Of a DNA stretch of 64,000 nucleotides, positions 29,012-41,297 are shown one piece after another. The notes beneath the pieces were generated by a model. That model was not told where the DNA came from. It worked only from the letters and a program-made list of their open reading frames with translations, and did no database searches. The DNA is taken from the NCBI RefSeq assembly GCF_000243415.2, contig NZ_KI912270.1, positions 1,178,001-1,242,000 on the forward strand, in the 5' to 3' direction. Within the stretch, counting starts at the first letter, position 1, and each line of letters starts with the position of its first letter. Position numbers and translations under genes: made by a program. This DNA comes from Mycolicibacterium tusciae JS617 (GTDB taxonomy: Bacteria > Actinomycetota > Actinomycetes > Mycobacteriales > Mycobacteriaceae).

Positions 29012-29494
29012 TTAGACGAGGCTGACCAGGAAGGCGATCAGGAATCCGCCGCCGACCGCCACCACGTCTTCGATGAATGCACCCGGCCGGTCCTTACCGT
29101 TGTTGGCTTCATAGAGCTTCGTTCGGACCGCCGCCCCGCCCAACGTCCCCAGCACGGCACCGATAATGCCTGCTCCGATCGAACTGAAGGTGTGGAAGAA
29201 CGCGCTGCCGATCACCGCGCCCGCGAAAGCACCCATGATGAGACGGGTGGCGAACTGGGGTGTCGTCTTGCGACTCGGCGTTTTCGGCAGCTGATCGGTG
29301 ACCAATTCCACGAGAAGGAAGATCGTGAGAACGGTGACGGTGATCGGGTGGGCCACCCACTCCGACCATTTGCCGTCGACGTCGATCCAGCCCAGCATGG
29401 CCCCCCAGGCGACCACCGCCGGGGCGGTCATCGCTCGCAGACCGGCGATCACGCCGATCAGCAGAGCGAGCACGAGAACGAGGACATGCGTCAT
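29012..29494 (-). CDS. DUF4126 membrane protein (Rv2120c-like)
   Basis: 160 residues, four hydrophobic segments (about 5-22, 45-70, 85-120, 140-160), with the family motif GLRAMTAPAVVAWG near the N-terminus and a Gly-rich final helix. Integral membrane protein of unknown function. Good GGAGG ribosome site before the ATG. Next to hisG as in M. tuberculosis. Confidence 0.88.
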   Translation of the reverse strand: MTHVLVLVLALLIGVIAGLRAMTAPAVVAWGAMLGWIDVDGKWSEWVAHPITVTVLTIFLLVELVTDQLPKTPSRKTTPQFATRLIMGAFAGAVIGSAFFHTFSSIGAGIIGAVLGTLGGAAVRTKLYEANNGKDRPGAFIEDVVAVGGGFLIAFLVSLV

Positions 29495-29562
29495 GCCAAC
29501 CTCCGTACCGGTGAAAACGACACCCGGACGCTAACACGGGCGCTTCGCCTTGACCCGTTGAA

Positions 29563-30462
29563 TCAGAAGCGGCAGAACCGGATGTCGGACGCCAGGATCG
29601 CCTTGGCGCCGATCGCCGCGATCCTGTCCATGATCGCGTTGACGTCCCGCCGTGGCACCAGCGCTCGCACCGCCACCCACGCCGGATCCGCCAGTGGAGC
29701 GATGGTGGGTGATTCCAGTCCAGGCGTGACCGCGGTGGCCTCCTCGAGCACCGTGCGCGGACAGTCGTAGTCGAGCATCAGATACTGCTGTCCGAACACC
29801 ACACCCTGAACGCGCGCGGCCAGTTGGTCACGGGCGGCTGCATTCTCGTCGGGCTCCTCGCCAAGGTCCTCGCGCTCGATGAGCACAGCCTCCGAATCAC
29901 ACAGGGGCTCACCGAACGCCGCGAGGTCGTGCAATCCGAGCGTGCGGCCCGAGCCGACCACGTCGGCGATCGCATCGGCGACACCGAGCTGGACGGAGAT
30001 CTCCACCGCACCGTCGAGCCGGATGACTGTCGCCTCAATCCCCCGTGCGGCCAGGTCTTTTCGCACCAGGTTGGGAAATGCCGTCGCGATTCTCCTGCCT
30101 GCGAGGTCTTCGACACGCCACGGTGTACCGGCGGGCGCCGCATAGCGGAACGTGGACGACCCGAAGCCCAGGGCGAGTCGCTCCCGCACGGGCGCGTCGG
30201 ATTCCCACGCCAGATCGCGGCCCGTGATGCCGAAGTCGAGCTGTCCCGACCCGACGTAGATCGCAATGTCCTTGGGCCGCAGGAAGAAGAACTCGACGTT
30301 ATTGGCCGGGTCGATGACCGTCAGGTCCTTGGGGTCGGTGCGTCGCCGGTATCCGGCCTCCGACAGGATCTCGGCGGCCGATTCCGAAAGCGTCCCCTTG
30401 TTGGGTACGGCGACGCGCAACGTGTTCGCCGATGAGCCGCTTGCGCGGAGAGAATCCGTCAT
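29563..30462 (-). CDS. hisG: HisG, ATP phosphoribosyltransferase
   Basis: 299 residues from the ATG at 30462, which overlaps the hisE stop (ATGA). Long-form HisG with the C-terminal ACT-like regulatory domain: [35 protein letters not shown], the PRPP loop [20 protein letters not shown]. First step of histidine biosynthesis, feedback inhibited by histidine. An N-terminal extension of about 13 residues precedes the canonical LRVAVPNK compared with M. tuberculosis; start within this stretch is slightly uncertain. Confidence 0.96.
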   Translation of the reverse strand: MTDSLRASGSSANTLRVAVPNKGTLSESAAEILSEAGYRRRTDPKDLTVIDPANNVEFFFLRPKDIAIYVGSGQLDFGITGRDLAWESDAPVRERLALGFGSSTFRYAAPAGTPWRVEDLAGRRIATAFPNLVRKDLAARGIEATVIRLDGAVEISVQLGVADAIADVVGSGRTLGLHDLAAFGEPLCDSEAVLIEREDLGEEPDENAAARDQLAARVQGVVFGQQYLMLDYDCPRTVLEEATAVTPGLESPTIAPLADPAWVAVRALVPRRDVNAIMDRIAAIGAKAILASDIRFCRF

Positions 30463-30740
30463 AGCTTCGAGTAGACGTCGTCGAGGGTGAGACCGCGGGA
30501 GACCATCAGCACCTGTGTCCAATACAGCAGCTGGCTGATCTCATCGGCCAGCGCCTCGTCGCCCTCGTGTTCGGCGGCCAGCCAGACCTCGCCGGCCTCT
30601 TCCAGGATTTTCTTGCCGATTCCGTGCACGCCGCCGTCCAGCGCGGCGACCGTGCCGCTGCCCGCCGGCCGGGTGCGCGCACGCTCGCTCAGTTCGGCGA
30701 ACAGGGCGTCGAAGGTCTTCACGGGACGCGATTGTGTCAC
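30459..30740 (-). CDS. hisE: HisE, phosphoribosyl-ATP pyrophosphohydrolase
   Basis: 93 residues, same length as in M. tuberculosis. MazG-like helical fold with the metal-binding motif [16 protein letters not shown] and later [17 protein letters not shown]. Second step of histidine biosynthesis; made with HisG from an overlapping pair. Confidence 0.97.
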   Translation of the reverse strand: MTQSRPVKTFDALFAELSERARTRPAGSGTVAALDGGVHGIGKKILEEAGEVWLAAEHEGDEALADEISQLLYWTQVLMVSRGLTLDDVYSKL

Positions 30741-30785
30741 GGCGCCGCGCGCAAAGTCACGGCGGTTTCGCCGCGGTCCACGCGC

Positions 30786-32261
30786 TCAGGTGGCGGCCTT
30801 GGGCGACTGCTGATGCAAGATCTCGCCGTGCATGTCCTCCAGCGACACGCCCTTGGTCTCCATCACCCACTTCCACACGAAGAGACCTGACAACACGGCG
30901 CACAGACCATAGAACCCATAGGCCAGCCCGAGATGCTCGCGCAGTCCGGGGAACGTGACGGTGATGAGCCAGTTGGCCGCCCACTGGCCTGCCGCGGCAA
31001 TGCCGAGCGCTGCGGCGCGGATGCGGTTGGGGAACATCTCGCCGAGCAGTACCCAGACGACGGGGCCCCACGACATGCCGAACGCCACCACGAATAGGTT
31101 CGCCGCAATCAATGCGATCACCCCGGAGGCTCCCGGGAGGCTCGGGGTGCCGTCGGGGCCAATGGTCGCGTTGGCGAAGATGACGGACATCGTGATGAGC
31201 GTGATCGCCATGCCCGACGAGCCGATGAGCAGCAGCGGCTTGCGCCCGATCTTGTCGATCAGTGCGATGGCGATCAGTGTCGTCAGCACGTTGATGACCG
31301 AGGTGATCACGGTGTAGATCGCCGACTCGTCGGCGCTGAACCCGACTGCCTGCCACAGCACGTTCGAGTAATAGAAGATCACGTTGATACCGACGAACTG
31401 CTGGAAGATCGACAGCCCGAGACCCACCCACACAATGCCGTAGATGCCGCCCGTCGGCTTCTTCAGATCGCGCAGCGAAGGCTTGTCCTCCCGCTCCAGC
31501 GTCTCCTTGATGCGATCGATCGTGATTTCCAGGTTCTTCTCGCCAAGCAGCATGTTCAGCACCCTGCGGGCTTCCGGAATCTTATGGCTGGCAACGAGAT
31601 ACCGGGGCGACTCGGGAATGGTGAACGCCAGCACCCCATACAGGACGGCAGGGGCTGCCATCGCGAGGAACATCCAGCGCCATGCGTCGAGCCCGAACCA
31701 CAACACCTCGTTGGGGCCGCCCGCTGCCCACTGCAGCAGCCAGTTGACGACGAACGACGCAAATATGCCCAACACGATGGCCAGCTGTTGCAACGATCCC
31801 AGCCGGCCACGGATCCGCGGCGGCGATGTCTCGGCGATGTAGGCAGGCGCGATGACCGAGGCCACGCCGACGCCGATGCCGCCGACGATGCGGAACAGCA
31901 CGACCGACCAGACTTCATGCGCGAAGCCCGTTCCGAAGGCGCTGATGAGGAAGAGCACCGCCGCAATTTTCATGACCGAGATGCGGCCGATCATGTCGGC
32001 GATTCGTCCGGCGGTCATGGCCCCGGCCGCGGCCCCCAGCAGCGCCGAGGCGACGGCGAAACCGAGTGAGGCGTTGCCGATGCCGAAGTCCTCTTGGATC
32101 GAGTCGACCGCCCCGTTGATCACCGCACTGTCGTAGCCGAACAGCAAGCCGCCGAGCGCGGCGACCGAAGCGATACGCACGGCAGTGCCGCCCGATGAGA
32201 AGTCATCGTCGGCGATCGGTAGTGAGGATTCGTCTCCAGCGGGGGCATTGGAGCCTGCCAT
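30786..32261 (-). CDS. glcP: MFS sugar porter, GlcP-like glucose permease
   Basis: 491 residues, twelve membrane helices. Sugar-porter signatures: GRIADMIGR after helix 2, RIRGRLGSLQQL after helix 4, PESPRYL after helix 6, GRKPLLL after helix 8, and METKG at the end. The closest match I recall is the M. smegmatis glucose permease GlcP, located beside hisE/hisG there; the symbol rests on that memory. Probably a proton symporter for glucose. Confidence 0.85.
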   Translation of the reverse strand: MAGSNAPAGDESSLPIADDDFSSGGTAVRIASVAALGGLLFGYDSAVINGAVDSIQEDFGIGNASLGFAVASALLGAAAGAMTAGRIADMIGRISVMKIAAVLFLISAFGTGFAHEVWSVVLFRIVGGIGVGVASVIAPAYIAETSPPRIRGRLGSLQQLAIVLGIFASFVVNWLLQWAAGGPNEVLWFGLDAWRWMFLAMAAPAVLYGVLAFTIPESPRYLVASHKIPEARRVLNMLLGEKNLEITIDRIKETLEREDKPSLRDLKKPTGGIYGIVWVGLGLSIFQQFVGINVIFYYSNVLWQAVGFSADESAIYTVITSVINVLTTLIAIALIDKIGRKPLLLIGSSGMAITLITMSVIFANATIGPDGTPSLPGASGVIALIAANLFVVAFGMSWGPVVWVLLGEMFPNRIRAAALGIAAAGQWAANWLITVTFPGLREHLGLAYGFYGLCAVLSGLFVWKWVMETKGVSLEDMHGEILHQQSPKAAT

Positions 32262-32341
32262 GGGCGTCCCTTTCGCAGCGGTGCGTGATCCGGGTCACTT
32301 GACTACCCCCGTCTTACCACTGGCAAGCGTGCTGCGGGCGT

Positions 32342-33025
32342 TTACGCCGAGCGTTCTCCGATGCCGCGGCTGAGTTGGTCATAGACCTGGCGCAAGTCGG
32401 CGACGCCAACCCCGGCCAGCGAACTCAGATGTGCGCGCCGGCGACCTGCGGGCACCTCGACGTCATTGGGCACCACCAGCACCGGGCACCCCGCGCCTTC
32501 GGCCGCCGCGGTGCCGGTGACCGAATCCTCGATCGCCAGACACTCCGACGGCTCCAGTCCGAGCAACGCGGCCGCCCGCTGATACGCGTCGGGCGCCGGC
32601 TTTCCCTGTGGCACTTCGTCGCCGCATACCGACGCCGAAAAATAGTGCTTACCAATGCTGTTCAGGGCGCGTTCGGTCAGTGCACGCTGGGTGTTGGTGA
32701 CCAGCGCCATCGGAGTTCGCTGCGCGGCAAGGGCTTCCAACAATTCACGCGCACCGGGGCACCACGGTAACCCGTCGTCGAACAACTCTGCGGTGTATTC
32801 ATGCAGCCAACGGTCGGACTCCGCCATCGCGGCCGGGTCGGGTTCGAGACCCAGATCCTTGTAGACCGCGCGGATGGTGTCTTCGGCCGAACCGCCGACC
32901 ATCGAAGCGCGAACCTGCGGCGTGAGGCGCCCACCGTGGTGCTCATAGAGCGCGGTCAGCGAGATGTCCCAGAGCTTCTCTGAGTCGACAAGGGTGCCGT
33001 CCATGTCGAAAAGGACCGCACGCAT
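32342..33025 (-). CDS. HAD-superfamily phosphatase (beta-phosphoglucomutase-like)
   Basis: 227 residues. HAD motif I DMDGT (D7, D9), motif II VTNT, motif III GKPAPD, motif IV IEDSVTG. Helical cap of subfamily IA. May be a sugar-phosphate phosphatase, which would fit with the neighbouring sugar porter, but the substrate cannot be read. Diverges from the NmrA-like gene with 39 bp between starts. Confidence 0.88.
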   Translation of the reverse strand: MRAVLFDMDGTLVDSEKLWDISLTALYEHHGGRLTPQVRASMVGGSAEDTIRAVYKDLGLEPDPAAMAESDRWLHEYTAELFDDGLPWCPGARELLEALAAQRTPMALVTNTQRALTERALNSIGKHYFSASVCGDEVPQGKPAPDAYQRAAALLGLEPSECLAIEDSVTGTAAAEGAGCPVLVVPNDVEVPAGRRRAHLSSLAGVGVADLRQVYDQLSRGIGERSA

Positions 33026-33051
33026 GCCCCGATTCTGTCATGCGTCACACG

Positions 33052-33057
33052 TACGGT
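33052..33057 (+). promoter_or_regulatory. -10 element of the NmrA-like gene (leaderless spacing)
   Basis: TACGGT, 7 nt before the ATG at 33065. It overlaps the in-frame GTG at 33056, which argues against that alternative start. Confidence 0.5.
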
Positions 33058-33064
33058 GAAATCC

Positions 33065-33868
33065 ATGACGATTCTTGTGACAGGGGCAACAGGCAACATC
33101 GGCCGACGCGTGGTGGATCATCTGATCAAGTTGGGCGCCAAGGATATCCGCGCTCTGACCAAGAACCCGGCGAGAGCCGCCCTGCCCGACGGCGTCGAGG
33201 CGGTCACGGGATTCCTTGGCAATCCGGAGACGCTGCCCGCTGCGCTCGAGGGCGTTGAGCGAATGTATCTGGCGCCGCTGCCACAGACGTTGGAGGCCAC
33301 GCTCCAGCTGGCGAAGAAGGCCGGGGTGGGTTACGTCGTCGCGTTATCGGGTGCCGGTGATTGGCAGGAACACGCCGACAAGGTCTCAGCGTCGGGACTC
33401 GTCAACACCCAGCTCGGGCCCGGCGAATTCACCGACAATTTCACGATCTGGTCCGAGCAGGTCAAAACGTCACGAACAGTCCGGGACCCGTATCCGTCGG
33501 TGGTCGAGGCGCCGATATCCATGGACGATATCGCCCGAGTGGCCGCGGGGCTCCTGGTCCAACACGATGAGTCCCATGACGGAAAGATGTACCCGATAAC
33601 CGGCCCCGAAGCGCTGACGCGCGCCGAGATCGCCGAGCAAATCGGCGCGGGGATCGGCGTCGACGTCACGTTCGAGCAGTGCAGCAGGGCGGACGCCGAG
33701 ACGGCGCTGCGGCCGGCCATGGGCGAATACGCGGTCTGGTATCTCGATCAGATCGAAACTGGCGTCGACGAGCCGCAGTACGCCAACGGCCTGGTCGCCG
33801 AACTCACGGGAACGCCTGCCGAATCAGTCGCGCAGTGGGCGGCGCGGAACGCCGCCGTGTTCCGCTGA
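33065..33868 (+). CDS. NmrA/NAD(P)H-binding atypical SDR
   Basis: 267 residues from the ATG at 33065 (MTILVTGATGNIGRR). Nucleotide motif GATGNIG at 7-13, no Tyr-x-x-x-Lys catalytic pair, so it is of the NmrA or NAD(P)H:quinone reductase-2 type used as redox sensor or isomerase. C-terminal region binds a ligand or partner. Ends 13 bp from the metH stop (convergent). Confidence 0.85.
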   Translation: MTILVTGATGNIGRRVVDHLIKLGAKDIRALTKNPARAALPDGVEAVTGFLGNPETLPAALEGVERMYLAPLPQTLEATLQLAKKAGVGYVVALSGAGDWQEHADKVSASGLVNTQLGPGEFTDNFTIWSEQVKTSRTVRDPYPSVVEAPISMDDIARVAAGLLVQHDESHDGKMYPITGPEALTRAEIAEQIGAGIGVDVTFEQCSRADAETALRPAMGEYAVWYLDQIETGVDEPQYANGLVAELTGTPAESVAQWAARNAAVFR

Positions 33869-33881
33869 TCCGACGGATGGC

Positions 33882-37640
<3,759 letters not shown>

Positions 37641-37645
37641 GTGCA

Positions 37646-37653
37646 CTCCTTCC
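37646..37653 (-). promoter_or_regulatory. metH Shine-Dalgarno site
   Basis: GGAAGGAG on the minus strand, 5 nt before the GTG at 37640. It overlaps an upstream in-frame GTG (37644-37646), which therefore is not the start. Confidence 0.75.
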
Positions 37654-37664
37654 GTAGCGGAAGG
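37648..37664 (-). promoter_or_regulatory. Hairpin that sequesters the metH Shine-Dalgarno site
   Basis: CCTTCCG (37664-37658), loop CTA, CGGAAGG (37654-37648): a perfect 7-bp stem whose 3' arm contains most of the ribosome site. Its 5' arm shares bases 37662-37664 with the pseudoknot strand of the upstream fold, so the two structures compete. Confidence 0.65.
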
Positions 37665-37743
37665 CGTCCTTAACTCTGCCGAGCGTGGCGGATACCAAGT
37701 GGGGACCAAGGACCCCAAGGTAACCGTTGCAACGCCTCTCGAC
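37662..37743 (-). promoter_or_regulatory. Candidate S-adenosylhomocysteine (SAH) riboswitch in the metH leader
   Basis: Read on the minus strand: P1 GTCGAG (37743-37738) pairs with CTCGGC (37683-37678), one G-U pair. P2 CGGTTACC (37726-37719) pairs with GGTATCCG (37696-37689), 7 of 8, capped by GGGG/CCCC (37716-37713 with 37704-37701). Pseudoknot AGGCGT (37737-37732) pairs perfectly with ACGCCT (37667-37662). The order and the single-stranded strings TTGCAAC and CCACGCTCGG match the SAH riboswitch as I remember it (UGCAAC; CCAGGCUCG). metH as target fits, since SAH is the precursor of homocysteine. Confidence 0.72.
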
Positions 37744-37750
37744 CATTAAA

Positions 37751-37756
37751 AGTCTA
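37751..37756 (-). promoter_or_regulatory. metH -10 element
   Basis: TAGACT on the minus strand. A start site 7 nt downstream would be at about 37744, so the RNA would begin with the 5' strand of the P1 helix. Confidence 0.55.
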
Positions 37757-37798
37757 CGTCGTCGCCCGACGGCTGGACGCCCAGCTCCACCCGACCCG

Positions 37799-37829
37799 CT
37801 TGGCGTTCGCGGCGCGCATGAGCGCCAAG
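37799..37829. repeat. Inverted repeat upstream of the metH promoter
   Basis: CTTGGCG and CGCCAAG, 7 bp each, separated by 17 bp, about 45 bp upstream of the metH -10 element. Could be a regulator site; no known consensus recognised. Confidence 0.35.
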
Positions 37830-37995
37830 TCGTGAATCCATCGGCAATGTCCTAGTCGCCCAGGTTAACCAGATTGCACCCGAACGTATTTCGTGTCGAC
37901 CGCGTCGACGCCGCATGCGGGACCATTCACAGCTGGTAGTCGCTCCGGCGATTCGGCCCGTGTGGCGATGCCGCTCCTAGCCCCCACACAAGGCT

Positions 37996-38001
37996 TACGC
38001 T
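37996..38001 (+). promoter_or_regulatory. -10 element of the PAC2 gene (leaderless spacing)
   Basis: TACGCT, 6 nt before the GTG at 38008. Confidence 0.55.
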
Positions 38002-38007
38002 GGCCTG

Positions 38008-38931
38008 GTGACACCATCGGATGCGAACGGCCGACCTGATGCGCTTCGCGCAAGCGGCTCATCGTCGACCGCTCCGGGCCTGCCCGAGCTGAGCGACACC
38101 ATCGTCGTCGCGGCCTTCGAGGGCTGGAATGACGCCGGTGACGCGGCCAGCGACGCGCTGGAGCACCTGGACGCGATCTGGGAAGCCGAGCCGATCGTGG
38201 AGGTCGACGACGAGGCGTACTACGACTACCAGGTCAACCGGCCGGTGATTCGGCAGATCGACGGTGTGACCCGCGAGCTGGTCTGGCCGTCGATGCGGAT
38301 TTCGCATTGTCGCCCCCCCGGGTCGAACCGCGACATCGTGCTGATGCACGGCGTGGAGCCCAATATGCGTTGGCGCACGTTCTGCGCCGAGCTGCTGGCG
38401 ATCGCCGACAAGCTGAACGTGCAGACGGTCGTCATCCTGGGTGCCCTGCTGGCCGACACGCCGCACACGCGCCCGGTACCGGTATCCGGCGCGGCGTACT
38501 CCCCCGACTCGGCGAAGATGTTCGGGCTGGAGGAGACGCGCTATGAGGGCCCGACCGGTATCGCCGGAGTGTTCCAGGACGCATGTGTGCAAGCCGGTAT
38601 CCCGGCGGTGACGTTCTGGGCAGCTGTCCCCCACTACGTGTCGCAGCCGCCGAGCCCCAAAGCCACCGTGGCGCTGTTGCGCCGCGTCGAGGACGTCCTC
38701 GACATCGAGGTGCCGCTGGCTGACCTGCCGACGCAGGCCGAGGAGTGGGAGCTGGCGGTGACCGAGATGACCACCGAGGACGACGACATCGCTGAGTATG
38801 TGCAGTCGCTGGAAGAACGCGGCGACGCCGAAGTGGACATGCACGAGGCGATCGGAAAAATCGACGGTGATGCCTTGGCCGCTGAGTTCGAGCGCTATCT
38901 GCGCCGCCGCGGGCCAGGCTTCGGGCGCTAG
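38008..38931 (+). CDS. PAC2 family protein (Rv2125-like)
   Basis: 307 residues. PAC2 (proteasome assembly chaperone 2-like) fold: early VVAAFEGWNDAGDAASDALEH, then IVLMHGVEPNMRW and the LGALLADTPHTRPVP segment, and an acidic helical C-terminus. The family is widespread in actinobacteria; despite the name no role in proteasome assembly is established in bacteria. The start GTG is supported by a leaderless-type promoter. Confidence 0.88.
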   Translation: MTPSDANGRPDALRASGSSSTAPGLPELSDTIVVAAFEGWNDAGDAASDALEHLDAIWEAEPIVEVDDEAYYDYQVNRPVIRQIDGVTRELVWPSMRISHCRPPGSNRDIVLMHGVEPNMRWRTFCAELLAIADKLNVQTVVILGALLADTPHTRPVPVSGAAYSPDSAKMFGLEETRYEGPTGIAGVFQDACVQAGIPAVTFWAAVPHYVSQPPSPKATVALLRRVEDVLDIEVPLADLPTQAEEWELAVTEMTTEDDDIAEYVQSLEERGDAEVDMHEAIGKIDGDALAAEFERYLRRRGPGFGR

Positions 38932-38946
38932 CCCGGTCAGGTCAGG

Positions 38947-40380
38947 TCAAACCTTGTCGGGCTGCGGCGCCTTCCAGACTCCGTTGAGTGCATCGGGTTT
39001 CGGCCAGTACAGCCGCAAGACCACCTGAAACGGACCCTTGGGCGCCGGCAGCCAGTTGGCTTCCTTCTCGATGCCCGGCGACTCGTTCTGGATATAAATC
39101 GTGTAGCCACCGTCGGAGTCGGGCACCAGGCTGGGCAGCATCGACGAGTTGATCAGGTAGCGCCTCATCGGGTTCTCGACCAGCAGGCTCTGCGGAAGCT
39201 CATACATGGTCAGCGACCAGAACGCATTCACGGGCGGAAGCTGATCCTTGGCGAACCGGTAGGTGTAGTTGTTGGCACCGGTCAGCGGCGCACCGGCGGA
39301 GTCGTTGCTCGCACTCGGATACACCGCTTCGGCCGCGGTGTTGCCATAAATGCCGAAGGCGGCACCCGCCATCCGGTACAGGTAGTTACCCTTGAGATCG
39401 GCTGCGGTACCGAAGAATTGAGCCGAGCCCACTTCACCGGTGTCGACTTTCTCTTTCCTGAGCGTGTCCAGTTCGGACCAGGCGTCGGCCAATCCGTCCT
39501 CGATCGCCGATCGCATCTCCGGTGTCAACTTGTCGGCGTCGAAGTCCCCGTCGGGGCCGATCCCGATGGTGGCGAAACGGGCACGCAACTCCTCCTCGGA
39601 CGGAGGCGCCGGCGCGAACCGCAGCGCAAAATTGAGGATCTCGAAGAACTGCGGCGAGGTCCTCTGCTGATCGCGGGTCAGCGGAGGGACGAAGTCAATC
39701 GCCGGGGCAGGCGCAGGCGGTGGTTGGTTGAGGAAGACCGACAGAGGTGCCACCTGATAGCCGGCCTGGATCTTCTTGACCTGGTCGATATCCGAGGGTC
39801 CGAACAACTGGGTGCGATACAGAACGAGCGCAAGATCGGTGTCGGACCTGATGACCTCGTTGATGCCCTCGGGCTTCTCGCCCTGCCAGTTCGGGCCCGC
39901 CAGAAGGTATTTCCCGCCGCCATTGCCCGTCGTCCGGCTTCCTACGTAAGCCATGTTGTAGGTGTAGAGATCGACGAACTGGAGGGAGTAGTAGCGGTCC
40001 TGTTCGATGGGAGGAACCGTCAGGACAAGCGGTTCGGTGCGCAGGTCGGCACCGACGGCGGAGTACGGGGTGTCGGAGTTCGGCGTTTGGACCGCCTTGT
40101 CCTGCGGCGTGTAAACCTCTGCGCTGTTGTGTATTTCGTTCCAACCACCCTTGTACTCGGGGTCCTCTTTGTTGACGAAGTAGGAGTACATCACCCGGTA
40201 GTTGTCGACCATCGGAAAGCCGTAGATGTAGGCCTCTTTGGCGATGGCCCGGGTCTGCTCACCGGTGACGGCGGCCGGAGCCGGTGGCGGAGTCGACGTC
40301 GCGGCCTCCTCGTCCTTTTTCGTGCCACAGCCCGACAACAGCATCAGCGATGCGACAACGATTGCGATCCAACGCAGCAC
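38947..40380 (-). CDS. DUF1254/DUF1214 lipoprotein
   Basis: 477 residues from the GTG at 40380, whose G is shared with the SDR stop (TAGTG). Lipobox LLSGC with C18, then a Pro/Ala linker, the DUF1254 domain (EAYIYGFPMVDNYRVMYSY; TPNSDTPYSAVGADLR) and the DUF1214 domain (AFWSLTMYELPQSLLVENPM; YIQNESPG). Exported, membrane-anchored. Function unknown; the two domains occur together in many secreted proteins. The frame upstream of C18's signal crosses the SDR gene and is a shadow. Confidence 0.88.
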   Translation of the reverse strand: MLRWIAIVVASLMLLSGCGTKKDEEAATSTPPPAPAAVTGEQTRAIAKEAYIYGFPMVDNYRVMYSYFVNKEDPEYKGGWNEIHNSAEVYTPQDKAVQTPNSDTPYSAVGADLRTEPLVLTVPPIEQDRYYSLQFVDLYTYNMAYVGSRTTGNGGGKYLLAGPNWQGEKPEGINEVIRSDTDLALVLYRTQLFGPSDIDQVKKIQAGYQVAPLSVFLNQPPPAPAPAIDFVPPLTRDQQRTSPQFFEILNFALRFAPAPPSEEELRARFATIGIGPDGDFDADKLTPEMRSAIEDGLADAWSELDTLRKEKVDTGEVGSAQFFGTAADLKGNYLYRMAGAAFGIYGNTAAEAVYPSASNDSAGAPLTGANNYTYRFAKDQLPPVNAFWSLTMYELPQSLLVENPMRRYLINSSMLPSLVPDSDGGYTIYIQNESPGIEKEANWLPAPKGPFQVVLRLYWPKPDALNGVWKAPQPDKV

Positions 40381-41255
40381 TACTTCTCCAACGCCTCGGT
40401 GCGGGCACTCACACTTCGGCCGAGCGCCACGGCTTCTGCGTCCATCTTCGGTAGCAGTTCTGGAACGTGCTTCAGTGTGAGCGGTTCGCCCAACCGTGAG
40501 GACAGAAGTGGCTTCAGCCACCGCAACAGACCGACGAAGCGCGGACAGTTGATCTGACGCTTGCGGCCCTCGATACCCGCCACGAAGATCTCGCCGCATT
40601 TGTCGATCGATGTGGTCTTGCTCAACGGCCCTGGCAATCTGCGCAGCATCTCCCGGAACGCCTCGGAGTCGGCTTTGCCCTCGCGGACCATGGGGGTGTC
40701 GATCCACAACATGTGCGCCGATCCGACGGCCACCCCGTGGTGGGCGACCTCCAGGCGCAACGCGTTGGCGAAGTGTTCGACGCCGGCCTTCGAGGTGTCA
40801 TAGGGCACCATGCCCGCCGCCGCGGCGTACGCGGCCGCCGACGACACGATCAGCACGTAGCCGCGACGCTCGATTACCGAGGGCAGCGCTGCGCGGACGG
40901 TGTGAAAGACCCCCATGACGTTCACATCGATCAGGGTCTTGAACGCGGCCGGATCGACGCCGAGGACGGACCCGGTCGTCGCGATTCCCGCGTTGGCCAT
41001 CACGATGTCGGTGCCGCCGAAACGCTCGGTGCCCTTGTCGACGGCGGCCTGCATGGCTGCCAGATCGCGGACGTCGGCAACGACGGTCAGGACCCGCTCG
41101 CCGCCCAGCCCGGCCGCCACCTCTTTGAGAAGATCTTCGTCCAGGTCGGTCAACACCAGCTTGGCGCCCCTGTTGTGCAGGCGGCGGGCCACCTCCGCGC
41201 CGATGCCGTTGGCGCCACCAGTGATGAGGACGACTTTTCCGCTGACTGAACTCAT
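40380..41255 (-). CDS. Short-chain dehydrogenase/reductase (Rv2129c-like)
   Basis: 291 residues from the ATG at 41255. Classical SDR: cofactor motif TGGANGIG, ADVRDL, NAG in VMANAGIA, catalytic Ser in SSAAAY and Tyr/Lys in YDTSK. The extended C-terminus (about 240-291) is hydrophobic and may touch the membrane. Probably acts on a lipid or steroid-type alcohol; not decidable. Three codons upstream is an alternative TTG. Coupled to the DUF1254 lipoprotein gene by TAGTG. Confidence 0.9.
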   Translation of the reverse strand: MSSVSGKVVLITGGANGIGAEVARRLHNRGAKLVLTDLDEDLLKEVAAGLGGERVLTVVADVRDLAAMQAAVDKGTERFGGTDIVMANAGIATTGSVLGVDPAAFKTLIDVNVMGVFHTVRAALPSVIERRGYVLIVSSAAAYAAAAGMVPYDTSKAGVEHFANALRLEVAHHGVAVGSAHMLWIDTPMVREGKADSEAFREMLRRLPGPLSKTTSIDKCGEIFVAGIEGRKRQINCPRFVGLLRWLKPLLSSRLGEPLTLKHVPELLPKMDAEAVALGRSVSARTEALEK

Positions 41256-41263
41256 GTCGGTCA

Positions 41264-41269
41264 AACGTA
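41264..41269 (-). promoter_or_regulatory. -10 element of the SDR gene
   Basis: TACGTT on the minus strand, 8 nt before the ATG at 41255; it overlaps the alternative TTG start (41262-41264). Confidence 0.4.
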
Positions 41270-41297
41270 CTCTGCACGCCGACGGCTCAAGACAGGT

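Larger units (their letters stand above)
37641..38007. other. 367-bp intergenic region between divergent metH and PAC2 gene
   Basis: Holds, from the metH side: the metH ribosome site and its sequestering hairpin (37646-37664), the SAH-riboswitch-like fold (37662-37743), the metH -10 element (37751-37756), a 7-bp inverted repeat CTTGGCG...CGCCAAG (37799-37829), and the PAC2 -10 element (37996-38001). Between 37830 and 37990 I see no gene or clear motif. Confidence 0.7.

Noticed and set aside
27755..29770. A 671-codon plus-strand frame across the disulfide reductase and DUF4126 genes
   Set aside because: It spans two real genes and their junction; its translation is rich in Asp, His, Arg and Val with no motif, as expected from antisense reading.
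37641..38007. Cobalamin or SAM-IV riboswitch in front of metH
   Set aside because: I looked for a B12-box and for the SAM-IV core strings and found neither. The pairing pattern present fits the SAH type instead.
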